Source of the DNA: JABIBT01 sp964471565
GTDB lineage: Archaea; Nanobdellota; Nanobdellia; SCGC-AAA011-G17; PNOQ01
Assembly (NCBI GenBank): GCA_964471565.1
Contig: CAYYFK010000019.1
Coordinates: forward strand, 1 to 8,625
DNA length: 8,625 nucleotides
Reading direction: 5' to 3'
The notes beneath the pieces were generated by a model, which saw only the letters and a program-made list of their open reading frames with translations, searched no databases and was not told the origin of the DNA. This document shows, in pieces, positions 1 to 5,207 of the stretch. The translations under genes were made by a program, and so were the position numbers. Numbering within the stretch: the stretch's first letter is position 1; every line of letters starts with the position of its first letter.

Positions 1-2
1 AA

Positions 3-155
3 AAACAAGGTGGAAGAGTAACACAAAAAGATATTCGTAAAAATTTAGGTTTAGGTGAAGCTAAAGCTAGTTTAATAATTACTGAATTAGAAGATAAAAA
101 AATTGTCCGAAGAATTAAAAAAGGAAGAGGTAATGTTATTATTTTAAACAAATAG
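3..155 (+). CDS. Winged-helix transcriptional regulator, C-terminal fragment (5' end outside window)
   Basis: The third reading frame is open from the first bases to a TAG at 153-155 and gives 50 residues. It starts KQGGRVTQKDIRKNLGLG and ends GRGNVIILNK. The pattern is a helix (VTQKDIRKNLG), a recognition helix (EAKASLIITELEDKKIV) and a basic wing (RRIKKGRGN), followed by a short closing strand. This is typical of the MarR-like winged-helix domain found at the C terminus of archaeal regulators, many of which have an N-terminal membrane or extracytoplasmic part. Only the DNA-binding end is visible, so the effector and full architecture are unknown. The stop codon is 37 nt before the tRNA gene, and the tRNA promoter fills that gap. 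The family-level call is good; any target or signal would be a guess. Confidence 0.7.
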   Translation, partial: KQGGRVTQKDIRKNLGLGEAKASLIITELEDKKIVRRIKKGRGNVIILNK

Positions 156-161
156 AAAAGC

Positions 162-171
162 TTTTAAAATT
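162..171 (+). promoter_or_regulatory. TATA-like box for the tRNA-Val gene
   Basis: The AT-only stretch TTTTAAAATT is centred about 26 nt before the first base of the mature tRNA (193), which is normal archaeal spacing. It partly overlaps the palindrome AAAAGCTTTT (156-165), just after the stop codon of the upstream gene. Confidence 0.45.
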
Positions 172-192
172 AAATTTAGGTCTCTTTGGTAT

Positions 193-266
193 GAGCCTGT
201 GGCGTAGTCTGGTAGCGCACTGCCCTTACAAGGCAGGGGTCGGGAGTTCGAATCTCCCCGGGCTCA
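193..266 (+). tRNA. tRNA-Val (anticodon UAC)
   Basis: The cloverleaf folds completely by eye. The acceptor GAGCCTG (193-199) pairs with CGGGCTC (259-265), with one G-U pair. The D arm is GCGT/GCGC (202-205/215-218), with the GG pair in the loop at 211-212. The anticodon stem is CTGCC/GGCAG (220-224/232-236) around the loop CTTACAA, which puts anticodon TAC at 227-229. The variable loop is five bases. The T arm is GGGAG/CTCCC with loop TTCGAAT (247-253). The discriminator is A266. There is no intron and no encoded CCA; the next bases are TTC. The gene is far more GC-rich than its surroundings, as expected for a structural RNA. Its last three bases (264-266) are also the stop codon of the convergent U32-family gene. 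Confidence 0.97.
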
Positions 267-1550
267 TTCATTTTTTATTATTTCTTGAAATTTTTTATGT
301 AATTCTTCTTTTTCTTTAGATAATTCTATTTTTTTTATTAGAAATACTTGATTACCTTGTTTCAATTTTTTATCAAGTTTGAAAGATATCTCATCTCCTT
401 TTTTTGCTTTTTTTATTTCTTTATCTTCTAATCTCATATTGTTAACTTTAGTTTTGTAAAAACCAACTGATTTACCTATAAATTCTATTTTATCATTTTC
501 ATTTAATTCTTTAATTAATTTTATTGCAACAACTTTTAATTTAGGGTAGTAATTAGTTACTTCTCCAATTTTTTCCTTTTTCTCTTTAGCTATTGATCCA
601 TAAAATTTTGTCCAAGCATCATTTGTTGGAGAACCTAAATAGAAATTTGTAGTGAATCCTCTGTTATATACTTTTTCTAGTTCTTTTAATAATCTTAATT
701 TTTCTTTATCAGTAAATTTATTTTCTTTAATTAATTCTATTGCTTCTTTGTAAATTTTTGTTACAGTATAAATATAATCTGCACTTTTTGCTCTTCCTTC
801 TATTTTGAAAACATCTATTCCTGCATCAAATAATTGATCTAAAATTGGAAGTGTGCAAAGATCTTTTGAAGAAAGAACATAATTTCCATCTAAAATCATT
901 TCTTTTTTTGAATTTTCTAAATCTGTGATTTTATATTGCCTTCTACATTCCTGTAAACATAAACCTCTATTAGCAGATAATTTATTATGGAATTGTGACA
1001 TAAAACATCTTCCTGAATAAGAAATGCAAAGTGCACCATGTATGAATGTTTCTAATTCTATTTGTTTTCCTTTATAATTTAGATTTTCTTTTTTTATTTT
1101 ATTTTTCATCTCTTTTATTTGTTCTAGAGTGCACTCTCTTGCTAAAACTATTCTTGGTGAGTATTTTGAAAAGAATTTTATTGTTTCATAATTAGAAATT
1201 GATATTTGGGTAGACATGTGCACTTCCATATTTTGTTCTTCACATAACTGTATGGTTGCTATGTCTGTTGCTATAACTGCATCTACTTCTGCTTTTTTTG
1301 CCTCTTTTATTATTTCTGTTACTTTGTTTATTTCTTTATCATAAATAATTGTGTTTAGAGTTAGATATCCCTTCATATTGTTTTTATGTAATTTAGTTAT
1401 TATTTCTTTTAATTCTTCTTTTTTGAAATTTTTTGCAGAACCTGCCCTCATATTTATTCCTTGGATTCCAAAATAGACTGCATCTGCTTTAGCATTTATT
1501 GCTGCTTGCAGTGTTTCAAAATCTCCTGCTGGTGCTAATAGTTCTATCAT
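264..1550 (-). CDS. U32-family 'peptidase' protein, probable Fe-S tRNA or RNA hydroxylation enzyme (TrhP/RlhA-like)
   Basis: This 428-residue protein opens with MIELLAPAGDFETLQAAINA and has GADAVYFG-like KADAVYFG at 21-28, the standard N terminus of the U32 family. The family signature is clear at 167-185: ETFIHGALC, then ISYSGRC, then FMS. Cys175, Cys182, Cys198/Cys202 and Cys232 match the cysteines that bind a [4Fe-4S] cluster in the related UbiU, UbiV and TrhP proteins. Residues after about 325 (IGEVTNYYPKLKVVAIKL) resemble the C-terminal beta domain of TrhP-type members. Despite the 'peptidase' name, characterised bacterial relatives hydroxylate RNA or quinones. TrhP makes 5-hydroxyuridine at U34 of tRNAs that include tRNA-Val(UAC), which lies tail-to-tail with this gene. 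The substrate here is inferred, not shown. The start at 1550 is supported by a TATA-like box 26 nt upstream. Confidence 0.9.
   Translation of the reverse strand: MIELLAPAGDFETLQAAINAKADAVYFGIQGINMRAGSAKNFKKEELKEIITKLHKNNMKGYLTLNTIIYDKEINKVTEIIKEAKKAEVDAVIATDIATIQLCEEQNMEVHMSTQISISNYETIKFFSKYSPRIVLARECTLEQIKEMKNKIKKENLNYKGKQIELETFIHGALCISYSGRCFMSQFHNKLSANRGLCLQECRRQYKITDLENSKKEMILDGNYVLSSKDLCTLPILDQLFDAGIDVFKIEGRAKSADYIYTVTKIYKEAIELIKENKFTDKEKLRLLKELEKVYNRGFTTNFYLGSPTNDAWTKFYGSIAKEKKEKIGEVTNYYPKLKVVAIKLIKELNENDKIEFIGKSVGFYKTKVNNMRLEDKEIKKAKKGDEISFKLDKKLKQGNQVFLIKKIELSKEKEELHKKFQEIIKNE
267..294 (+). terminator. T-rich terminator of the tRNA gene
   Basis: The base-paired tRNA end is followed directly by TTCA, a run of six T (271-276) and further T-rich sequence. 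Archaeal RNA polymerase commonly terminates at such U tracts without a hairpin. The same bases encode the C terminus of the convergent protein gene. Confidence 0.5.
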
Positions 1551-1570
1551 AGTTTTTTGGTTTTAGAAGA

Positions 1571-1581
1571 GTTTAAAAAAG
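1571..1581 (-). promoter_or_regulatory. TATA-like box of the U32-family gene
   Basis: Read on the minus strand, CTTTTTTAAAC is centred 26 nt before the ATG at 1550, which implies a leaderless transcript. The rest of the 109-nt spacer (1551-1659) is AT-rich with no other recognisable signal. Confidence 0.5.
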
Positions 1582-1659
1582 TTGTTTATTCTGTTTTCAG
1601 CTTTATAGAATACAATTTACTTTAATTACAATCAAGAAAAATATTAAATTGGTTTGAGC

Positions 1660-2436
1660 TTATTTTTTTTGAGAAACATAAATACTAAAAATTGGGAATT
1701 TTGAAAATATTTCGTAAGCTGCAGCATCATATTTTTTAAATGTAGGTGTTGGTTTACAATCAATAAAGTCAATTAATTCAAATCCCGCTTTTCTTAAACT
1801 ATTTAATTGCGTTCTGAATGTTTTGTTATATGTTTTCATTACCATTCCTGGGACCATCTCCCATTCTGCAAGCCTCTCATCCCATCCCTTTCCAAGAGCA
1901 ATCTGTTTTCCTGTTTTCTTATCTATAAGTTTTCCTATTCCAATAATCTTGAAATTTTTATCTTCATATTTTTCTCTTGCTGATGCGATTGGGCTCTCAT
2001 TTGAATAATAGAAAAGTCCTCCCTTCTTTAATACTCTTGAAATCTCTTTGAAAACAGGAATTAAATCTTTAATGTAGTCGACACTAAGACTTGCAGTAAC
2101 AACATCAAATGAAGAATTTTTATATGGCAGTTTAGTCATAGATCCAATCTTAAAATCAACATTAGGACAATTTTGTTTTGCCATCTCAATCATAGATTTA
2201 CTAATATCTATGCCCCAACATTTAACACCTTTTGAAAGGTATCTCTTTATATGATCTCCAGTACCGCAACCCACATCAAGCAATTTTTTACTCTTAATAT
2301 TTCCAACAGCTTTAATCATACAAGGGACCTCAAGAAATTCATTATATAAACGACTTTTATGTTTCTCTTTTCTTGTTTTTTGATATTCTTTACCAAATTT
2401 ATCATACATATTTTTTGTATGTTTCTCAACAGCCAT
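1660..2436 (-). CDS. Class I SAM-dependent methyltransferase, substrate unknown
   Basis: The 258-residue protein is a typical Rossmann-fold methyltransferase of the Methyltransf_11 type. Motif I is LLDVGCGTG at 52-60. The acidic end of strand 2 is GIDISKSMIEMAK at 75-87, with Asp77 likely to contact the SAM ribose. The post-II/IV region is SFDVVTASLSVDYI at 109-122, and post-III is RVLKKGGLFYYS at 134-145. The N terminus (YDKFGKEYQKTR, 11-22) is the usual cap helix of small-molecule and lipid methyltransferases. Residues 150-205 form an insertion carrying charged residues and WDERLAEWEMVPGM, which probably shapes the acceptor site. No motif fixes the substrate. The gene diverges from the ThiF-like gene with a 117-nt spacer holding both promoters. 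By eye it uses more C-containing codons than its neighbours, which may mean recent acquisition. Confidence 0.9.
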   Translation of the reverse strand: MAVEKHTKNMYDKFGKEYQKTRKEKHKSRLYNEFLEVPCMIKAVGNIKSKKLLDVGCGTGDHIKRYLSKGVKCWGIDISKSMIEMAKQNCPNVDFKIGSMTKLPYKNSSFDVVTASLSVDYIKDLIPVFKEISRVLKKGGLFYYSNESPIASAREKYEDKNFKIIGIGKLIDKKTGKQIALGKGWDERLAEWEMVPGMVMKTYNKTFRTQLNSLRKAGFELIDFIDCKPTPTFKKYDAAAYEIFSKFPIFSIYVSQKK

Positions 2437-2456
2437 AATTGCATAAAAATAATTGA

Positions 2457-2467
2457 GTTATATAAAC
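2457..2467 (-). promoter_or_regulatory. TATA box of the methyltransferase gene
   Basis: Read on the minus strand, GTTTATATAAC is centred 26 nt before the ATG at 2436. It is one of the clearest archaeal TATA boxes in the window and predicts a leaderless mRNA. Confidence 0.65.
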
Positions 2468-2522
2468 GTATCGAAAACCCCCATTTAGTTTCTGTTAAAG
2501 TTAATAATTTTTTAATTCCAAA

Positions 2523-2532
2523 GCTTTTTATT
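2523..2532 (+). promoter_or_regulatory. TATA-like box of the ThiF/MoeB-like gene
   Basis: GCTTTTTATT is centred about 26 nt before the ATG at 2554. It is preceded by a purine-rich CCAAA that could act as the TFB recognition element. The transcript is probably leaderless. Confidence 0.5.
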
Positions 2533-2553
2533 TTTATCTAAATACTTATTATT

Positions 2554-3300
2554 ATGGATTATTCAAGGCAAGAGCTTGTTATTGGAAAAAAAGCTCAAAA
2601 ACAATTGGAAAAGTCTAAGGTTGCTATAATTGGCGTTGGAGCTTTAGGTAGTCTAAGTTCTGAGTTATTAGTTAGGGCTGGAGTAAAAAAATTAATACTT
2701 TTTGATAATGATTTTATTGAAATGAGTAATTTACAGAGGCAACACTTGTATAAGTTGGATGATGTTAATAAACCTAAAGTTAAAGTTGCTAAGAGATATC
2801 TAAAGGAAGTTAATCCTAATGTTTCTATAAAGGAATATTTTATGAGCTTGACTCCAAATAATATTAAAAAGTTAAACAAAGTGGATTTGATTTTAGATTG
2901 TACTGATAATATGCAAACTCGGTTTTTATTGAATGATTTTTGTGTTAAAAATAAAATAAATTGTGTTTTTGCCTCTGCGATTCAAGAAAAAGGATATATT
3001 TATGTTTATTTTTCTAGAAGACCATGTTATAGTTGTATTTTTTCTGGATTGAGATCAATAGATTCTTGTGAAACTTTAGGTGTTTTGAACGGAGTAAGTT
3101 CTTTGGTAAGCAGTTTACAGGTGAATGAAGCAATAAAATTATTAATTGATAAGAAAGCTGAAGAGGATTTGGTTTATGTTAGTCTGGGAAAGAACGATTT
3201 TAATAAGATAAAGGTTGAAAAGAGAAAAGATTGTAAGGCTTGTAAGGGGAAGTTTGATTATTTGGATGGAAAAATTAAAGAAGAAGTTTGTGGGAAGTAA
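2554..3300 (+). CDS. ThiF/MoeB/HesA-family E1-like adenylyltransferase for a ubiquitin-like sulfur carrier
   Basis: The 248-residue protein has the full E1-like set. The nucleotide-binding loop is GVGALGS (27-33). Asp51/Asp53 are followed by IEMSNLQRQ (55-63), which contains the Asn and Arg fingers. Lys73/Lys75 lie in NKPKVKVAK, and DCTDN is at 115-119. The zinc site is two CxxC pairs, Cys158/Cys161 and Cys227/Cys230. Cys172 in DSCETLGVLNG aligns by context with the catalytic cysteine of ThiF, MoeB and archaeal UbaA. No rhodanese domain follows, as in Thermus TtuC. Such enzymes adenylate the C-terminal glycine of a ThiS/MoaD/TtuB/SAMP-like protein so that it can accept sulfur. A carrier ending in GG and a matching thiolase lie about 3 kb downstream, so a role in tRNA thiolation is the best guess. 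Molybdopterin or thiamine synthesis cannot be excluded. Confidence 0.9.
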   Translation: MDYSRQELVIGKKAQKQLEKSKVAIIGVGALGSLSSELLVRAGVKKLILFDNDFIEMSNLQRQHLYKLDDVNKPKVKVAKRYLKEVNPNVSIKEYFMSLTPNNIKKLNKVDLILDCTDNMQTRFLLNDFCVKNKINCVFASAIQEKGYIYVYFSRRPCYSCIFSGLRSIDSCETLGVLNGVSSLVSSLQVNEAIKLLIDKKAEEDLVYVSLGKNDFNKIKVEKRKDCKACKGKFDYLDGKIKEEVCGK

Positions 3301-3332
3301 TATTTACTAGTTACTCTGCTAAGAAAGCTATA

Positions 3333-3343
3333 CTATATAAATA
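3333..3343 (+). promoter_or_regulatory. TATA box of the ParB/Srx-like gene
   Basis: CTATATAAATA is centred 26 nt before the ATG at 3364. An earlier ATG at 3344 would lie within about 10 nt of the box and so upstream of the expected transcription start, which supports 3364 as the real start. Confidence 0.6.
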
Positions 3344-3363
3344 ATGAACAGTTATCATTTTTT

Positions 3364-3870
3364 ATGAAGCTAGAAGAACTGTCATCAAATCAAATCATAA
3401 CTTTAAATGATTATCCCTTGTATAGTATTCCCGATCTTGAGAAATACTATGAATCATCTAAATCAAACAAAGAAATTGCTTTTGTTCCAGTTATTAGAAA
3501 AGATATAGTAGTAAAATATCTGGATAAAAAACTAGTAACGCTATTGAAAGCATTTGAAATTGAAAATCCTGAAGCAAATTATTTTATGTTGGATGGCTCT
3601 CATAGAACAACTGCATATACTTTAACCAGAAAGAAAATTAAAGTCATCATTTATGACAATGATCAGGATATAACAGAAGCTAGAACACTGGTTGATTCTG
3701 AAAAAATGTCTGATAATGTAACAGTATTATATGATTTGAAAAAGAATTGTGAAATTTTAAATAAACATTTTAACATAAGACCATATTTTATGACAGTTGA
3801 ACAGAAAACAATTAAACTGATTAACCAAAAAGATATTCCTCAATATATGATTGATAATTTTAAAATTTAA
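3364..3870 (+). CDS. Stand-alone ParB/sulfiredoxin-fold domain protein
   Basis: The recognisable core is YFMLDGSHRTTAYTLTRKKIKV at 73-94. The DGSHR segment (77-81) followed by TTA and a strand matches the conserved D-G-x-H-R box of the ParB/Srx fold. Upstream, FVPVIRKDIVV (40-50) looks like the first core strands of that fold. The protein is 168 residues, and its C-terminal 60 residues (VTVLYDLKKNCEILNKHF and after) show no helix-turn-helix, unlike a chromosome-partitioning ParB. No ParA is nearby. The ParB/Srx fold binds nucleotides: ParB is a CTPase and archaeal SerK is a free-serine kinase. A small-molecule kinase or another nucleotide-dependent role is therefore possible, but nothing here identifies the substrate. 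It has its own TATA box and follows the E1-like gene by 63 nt. Confidence 0.65.
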   Translation: MKLEELSSNQIITLNDYPLYSIPDLEKYYESSKSNKEIAFVPVIRKDIVVKYLDKKLVTLLKAFEIENPEANYFMLDGSHRTTAYTLTRKKIKVIIYDNDQDITEARTLVDSEKMSDNVTVLYDLKKNCEILNKHFNIRPYFMTVEQKTIKLINQKDIPQYMIDNFKI

Positions 3871-3902
3871 TTCTAAAATTCTATTCTCAAGCCCAAAAAA
3901 TT

Positions 3903-3936
3903 ATTTCATTTAACGTCCATTTAGTGAAATGTTTTT
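3903..3936 (+). terminator. Hairpin plus T run after the ParB/Srx-like gene
   Basis: ATTTCATT (3903-3910) pairs with AGTGAAAT (3923-3930) as an 8-bp stem with one G-T pair and a 12-base loop. It is followed by G and five T (3932-3936). The position, 33 nt after the stop codon between convergent genes, suits a terminator. The low-GC stem is weak. Confidence 0.4.
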
Positions 3937-3946
3937 AGTTAAATAG

Positions 3947-3976
3947 TAATATATTATCAAAAAGCTAAATATATTA
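3947..3976 (-). terminator. All-AT inverted repeat abutting the stop of the winged-helix gene
   Basis: TAATATATT (3947-3955) is a perfect inverted repeat of AATATATTA (3968-3976), with a 12-base loop. The right arm touches the stop codon of the minus-strand gene (3977-3979), and the loop supplies a run of five T on that strand. It could act as a terminator or 3'-end element, but AT-only palindromes arise easily by chance in such DNA. Confidence 0.3.
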
Positions 3977-4252
3977 TTAACTCAACCCAAATGATTCTAT
4001 AAAACTAGTTATTTTGTTATACTCTTTTAGATAATTAAAACCTTTTTCTGTTAAGGAATAATTTTTTCCTTTTTCTGTAACTCTTTCTATAAGAAATCCT
4101 TTTCCAATTAACTCGTTTAGATATTGTTGCATCATTTGATGGGATAAATTTGATTTATACAATATGTGAGTAGGTTTGATTGTTTCTCCCTTTTCCCTTA
4201 TGACATCGAGTATATCGAAGATGACTCGAAGTCTATCTCTTTTTTTGCTCAT
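3977..4252 (-). CDS. Small archaeal winged-helix DNA-binding protein (HTH_45/ArnR1-like)
   Basis: The 91-residue protein consists of one winged-helix domain. Helix 1 is RLRVIFDILDVIREKG (7-22). The turn and helix 2 run IKPTHILYKSN, and the recognition helix is LSHQMMQQYLNELIGKGFL (36-54). The wing is IERVTEKGKNYSLTEKG (55-71), and a final helix is NYLKEYNKITSFIE. The order and the TEKG..YxLTEKG wing are characteristic of the archaeal HTH_45 type. Its ATG overlaps the TGA of the 7-TM gene as ATGA (4249-4252), so the two are almost certainly one transcript with coupled translation. It is probably a dimeric regulator whose activity depends on the membrane partner. The target is unknown. Confidence 0.85.
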   Translation of the reverse strand: MSKKRDRLRVIFDILDVIREKGETIKPTHILYKSNLSHQMMQQYLNELIGKGFLIERVTEKGKNYSLTEKGFNYLKEYNKITSFIESFGLS

Positions 4253-4911
4253 TTCTTTAACACCAATATCAAATTTGTTAATATTAATAAGTATGAAAAT
4301 AATTCAAAATAGTGGGCTATAACGTAAAATATTTTATCTGTAAATGAAAATACAAAGTGAATATTACTTAAGAATAATAATAAGAACGCAGAAAATACTA
4401 GGTAGGTGTTGAATTTTCTGTTTGTTCTGTAATTTAATAAATATGTTAATGTTAGGAATCCTAAAAGAATTGATGATATAATGAAGAATAAGAACACCGC
4501 GTTTTGACTAAAATATATTGGTGTTATTGTTACAGCAAGAAGTAATAATAGATTTCTGAAACTTTTCTCTTTAAGGCTTATATGTGTTAGTATTACTAAT
4601 CCTGCAATCATTAGAATCATATGAATATGTAAGGCAGTTAGACCTAAATTCATAACATTGCTGGCTTTCTGGACTATATCTACTGTTTCACTTAAACGAT
4701 ATAGGATTCCTATATTTAGAATTGATTGTAAAAAGTATGAAAATGAAAATAATAAGAAACCTGTCCCGAACCAAATGGCTTTTTTCTCTTTTGATAGATT
4801 GTATATTTTAAATGAGAATATTGCAACTAAAAAAGTAATTAAAGCAAAGACTAATTCAAGTGTTATACTCTGATGAAAGAACCATTCTGGACAGTATCCT
4901 AATGAAACCAT
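4249..4911 (-). CDS. Seven-helix integral membrane protein, partner of a winged-helix protein
   Basis: I place the start at 4911, which gives 220 residues beginning MVSLGYCPEWFF. The frame stays open to an ATG at 5061. However, those 50 extra residues are polar and low in complexity, they run antisense to two small genes with excellent ribosome-binding sites, and a TATA-like box sits 26 nt before 4911. Hydrophobic segments lie at about 14-36, 45-66, 90-110, 118-134, 136-158, 167-187 and 193-215, making seven helices with a short basic C-terminal tail ending LILVLKK. The N-terminal stretch with Cys7, Pro8 and Trp10 seems a distinctive feature. Histidines in LHIHM (94-98), NIHF (183-186) and AHYFEL (199-204) lie within membrane segments and could bind metal or haem. 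I recall similar 7-TM/winged-helix pairs from DPANN archaea, but no function is known to me. Confidence 0.75.
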   Translation of the reverse strand: MVSLGYCPEWFFHQSITLELVFALITFLVAIFSFKIYNLSKEKKAIWFGTGFLLFSFSYFLQSILNIGILYRLSETVDIVQKASNVMNLGLTALHIHMILMIAGLVILTHISLKEKSFRNLLLLLAVTITPIYFSQNAVFLFFIISSILLGFLTLTYLLNYRTNRKFNTYLVFSAFLLLFLSNIHFVFSFTDKIFYVIAHYFELFSYLLILTNLILVLKK

Positions 4912-4932
4912 TGATTTGGTAAATGGTGGTTT

Positions 4933-4942
4933 GTTTTTAAGG
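4933..4942 (-). promoter_or_regulatory. TATA-like box for the 7-TM/winged-helix operon
   Basis: Read on the minus strand, CCTTAAAAAC is centred about 26 nt before the ATG at 4911, the same spacing as at the other promoters. It is weaker than the others. Its main value is that it supports the shorter start. Confidence 0.4.
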
Positions 4943-4992
4943 TTTATGGATTCTTTTTCACTATATAAATTCTGATTTTTGTTTAATAAGGC

Positions 4993-5002
4993 CTTTATAA
5001 AG
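4993..5002 (+). promoter_or_regulatory. Palindromic TATA box CTTTATAAAG upstream of the micro-ORF pair
   Basis: The perfect palindrome CTTTATAAAG is identical to the one at 7564-7573. Transcription starting about 25 nt downstream on the + strand would begin near 5020, giving a leader of about 15 nt that includes the Shine-Dalgarno site at 5022-5031. On the minus strand it could start a longer transcript into the 7-TM gene. Confidence 0.5.
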
Positions 5003-5021
5003 AAATTTCTAAAAAAGAGAA

Positions 5022-5031
5022 AGGTGGTGAT
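5022..5031 (+). promoter_or_regulatory. Shine-Dalgarno site of the first micro-ORF
   Basis: AGGTGGTGAT matches the archaeal consensus AGGAGGTGAT at nine of ten bases and ends 4 nt before the ATG at 5036. Strong sites like this are rare in the window, because most genes start leaderless. Confidence 0.6.
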
Positions 5032-5035
5032 ATTT

Positions 5036-5137
5036 ATGGATAATTTGGATTTAAGACTCAAGGAATTAAGAATTAGACATTGGGAAGAATATCATGAAAT
5101 TGCAGATCTTGAGGAGGTGATGGAATATGAAATATGA
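5036..5137 (+). CDS. Micro-ORF 1, 33-residue charged peptide, unknown function
   Basis: The reading frame begins MDNLDLRLKELRIRHWEE and ends at TGA 5135-5137. It is preceded by a 9/10 Shine-Dalgarno site and a palindromic TATA box in the right place. The peptide has no membrane segment or cysteine. Its first half is rich in Leu and Arg and its second half in Glu (EEYHEIADLEEVMEYE), so it could form an amphipathic helix. It resembles nothing I recognise. The 3' end contains the ribosome-binding site of the next small ORF and overlaps it by 11 nt in another frame, so the two are probably translated together. Its strand is opposite to the flanking 7-TM and Yip1 genes. The promoter and ribosome-binding site argue for a real gene; the short length keeps confidence moderate. 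Confidence 0.5.
   Translation: MDNLDLRLKELRIRHWEEYHEIADLEEVMEYEI
5112..5121 (+). promoter_or_regulatory. Perfect Shine-Dalgarno site of the second micro-ORF
   Basis: AGGAGGTGAT is a complete ten-base match to the complement of the archaeal 16S rRNA 3' end. It lies inside micro-ORF 1 (coding for Glu-Glu-Val) and ends 5 nt before the ATG at 5127, which fixes that start. Confidence 0.65.
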
Positions 5138-5207
5138 ACAATATTATGAATTTGAGGAAGAAGGGTTTGCAGATAGGAGTAACATCGTATTATTAGAGAT
5201 TATTTAG
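5127..5207 (+). CDS. Micro-ORF 2, 26-residue acidic peptide, unknown function
   Basis: The frame begins MKYEQYYEFEEEGFADRSN and ends at TAG 5205-5207. It starts 5 nt after a perfect ten-base Shine-Dalgarno site. The peptide is strongly acidic and Tyr/Glu-rich, with a short hydrophobic tail (IVLLEII). It overlaps micro-ORF 1 by 11 nt at its start, and at its end it overlaps the stop region of the convergent Yip1-type gene by 15 nt. A +1 frameshift near 5130 could instead join both micro-ORFs into one protein of about 58 residues, with the internal Shine-Dalgarno acting as a stimulator. I think two coupled peptides are more likely, because the spacing to the second ATG is ideal. No homologue comes to mind. 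Confidence 0.45.
   Translation: MKYEQYYEFEEEGFADRSNIVLLEII

Noticed and set aside
156..165. Palindrome AAAAGCTTTT after the first gene as a terminator hairpin
   Set aside because: A 10-base palindrome leaves no loop. It is more simply part of the AT-rich tRNA promoter region.
1823..2541. Short + strand frames opposite and just upstream of the methyltransferase
   Set aside because: No promoter or ribosome-binding site supports them, and the second runs through the divergent promoter region.
2595..2879. Minus-strand frame inside the E1-like gene
   Set aside because: The + strand frame carries every E1 motif, and the antisense frame has no start signal.
3344..3367. Seven-codon upstream ORF whose TGA overlaps the ParB/Srx start
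   Set aside because: Its ATG lies right beside the TATA box and so upstream of the expected transcription start; it would not be in the mRNA.
4658..4873. 71-codon + strand frame inside the 7-TM gene
   Set aside because: It is a shadow frame without initiation signals, and the opposite strand gives a regular seven-helix pattern.
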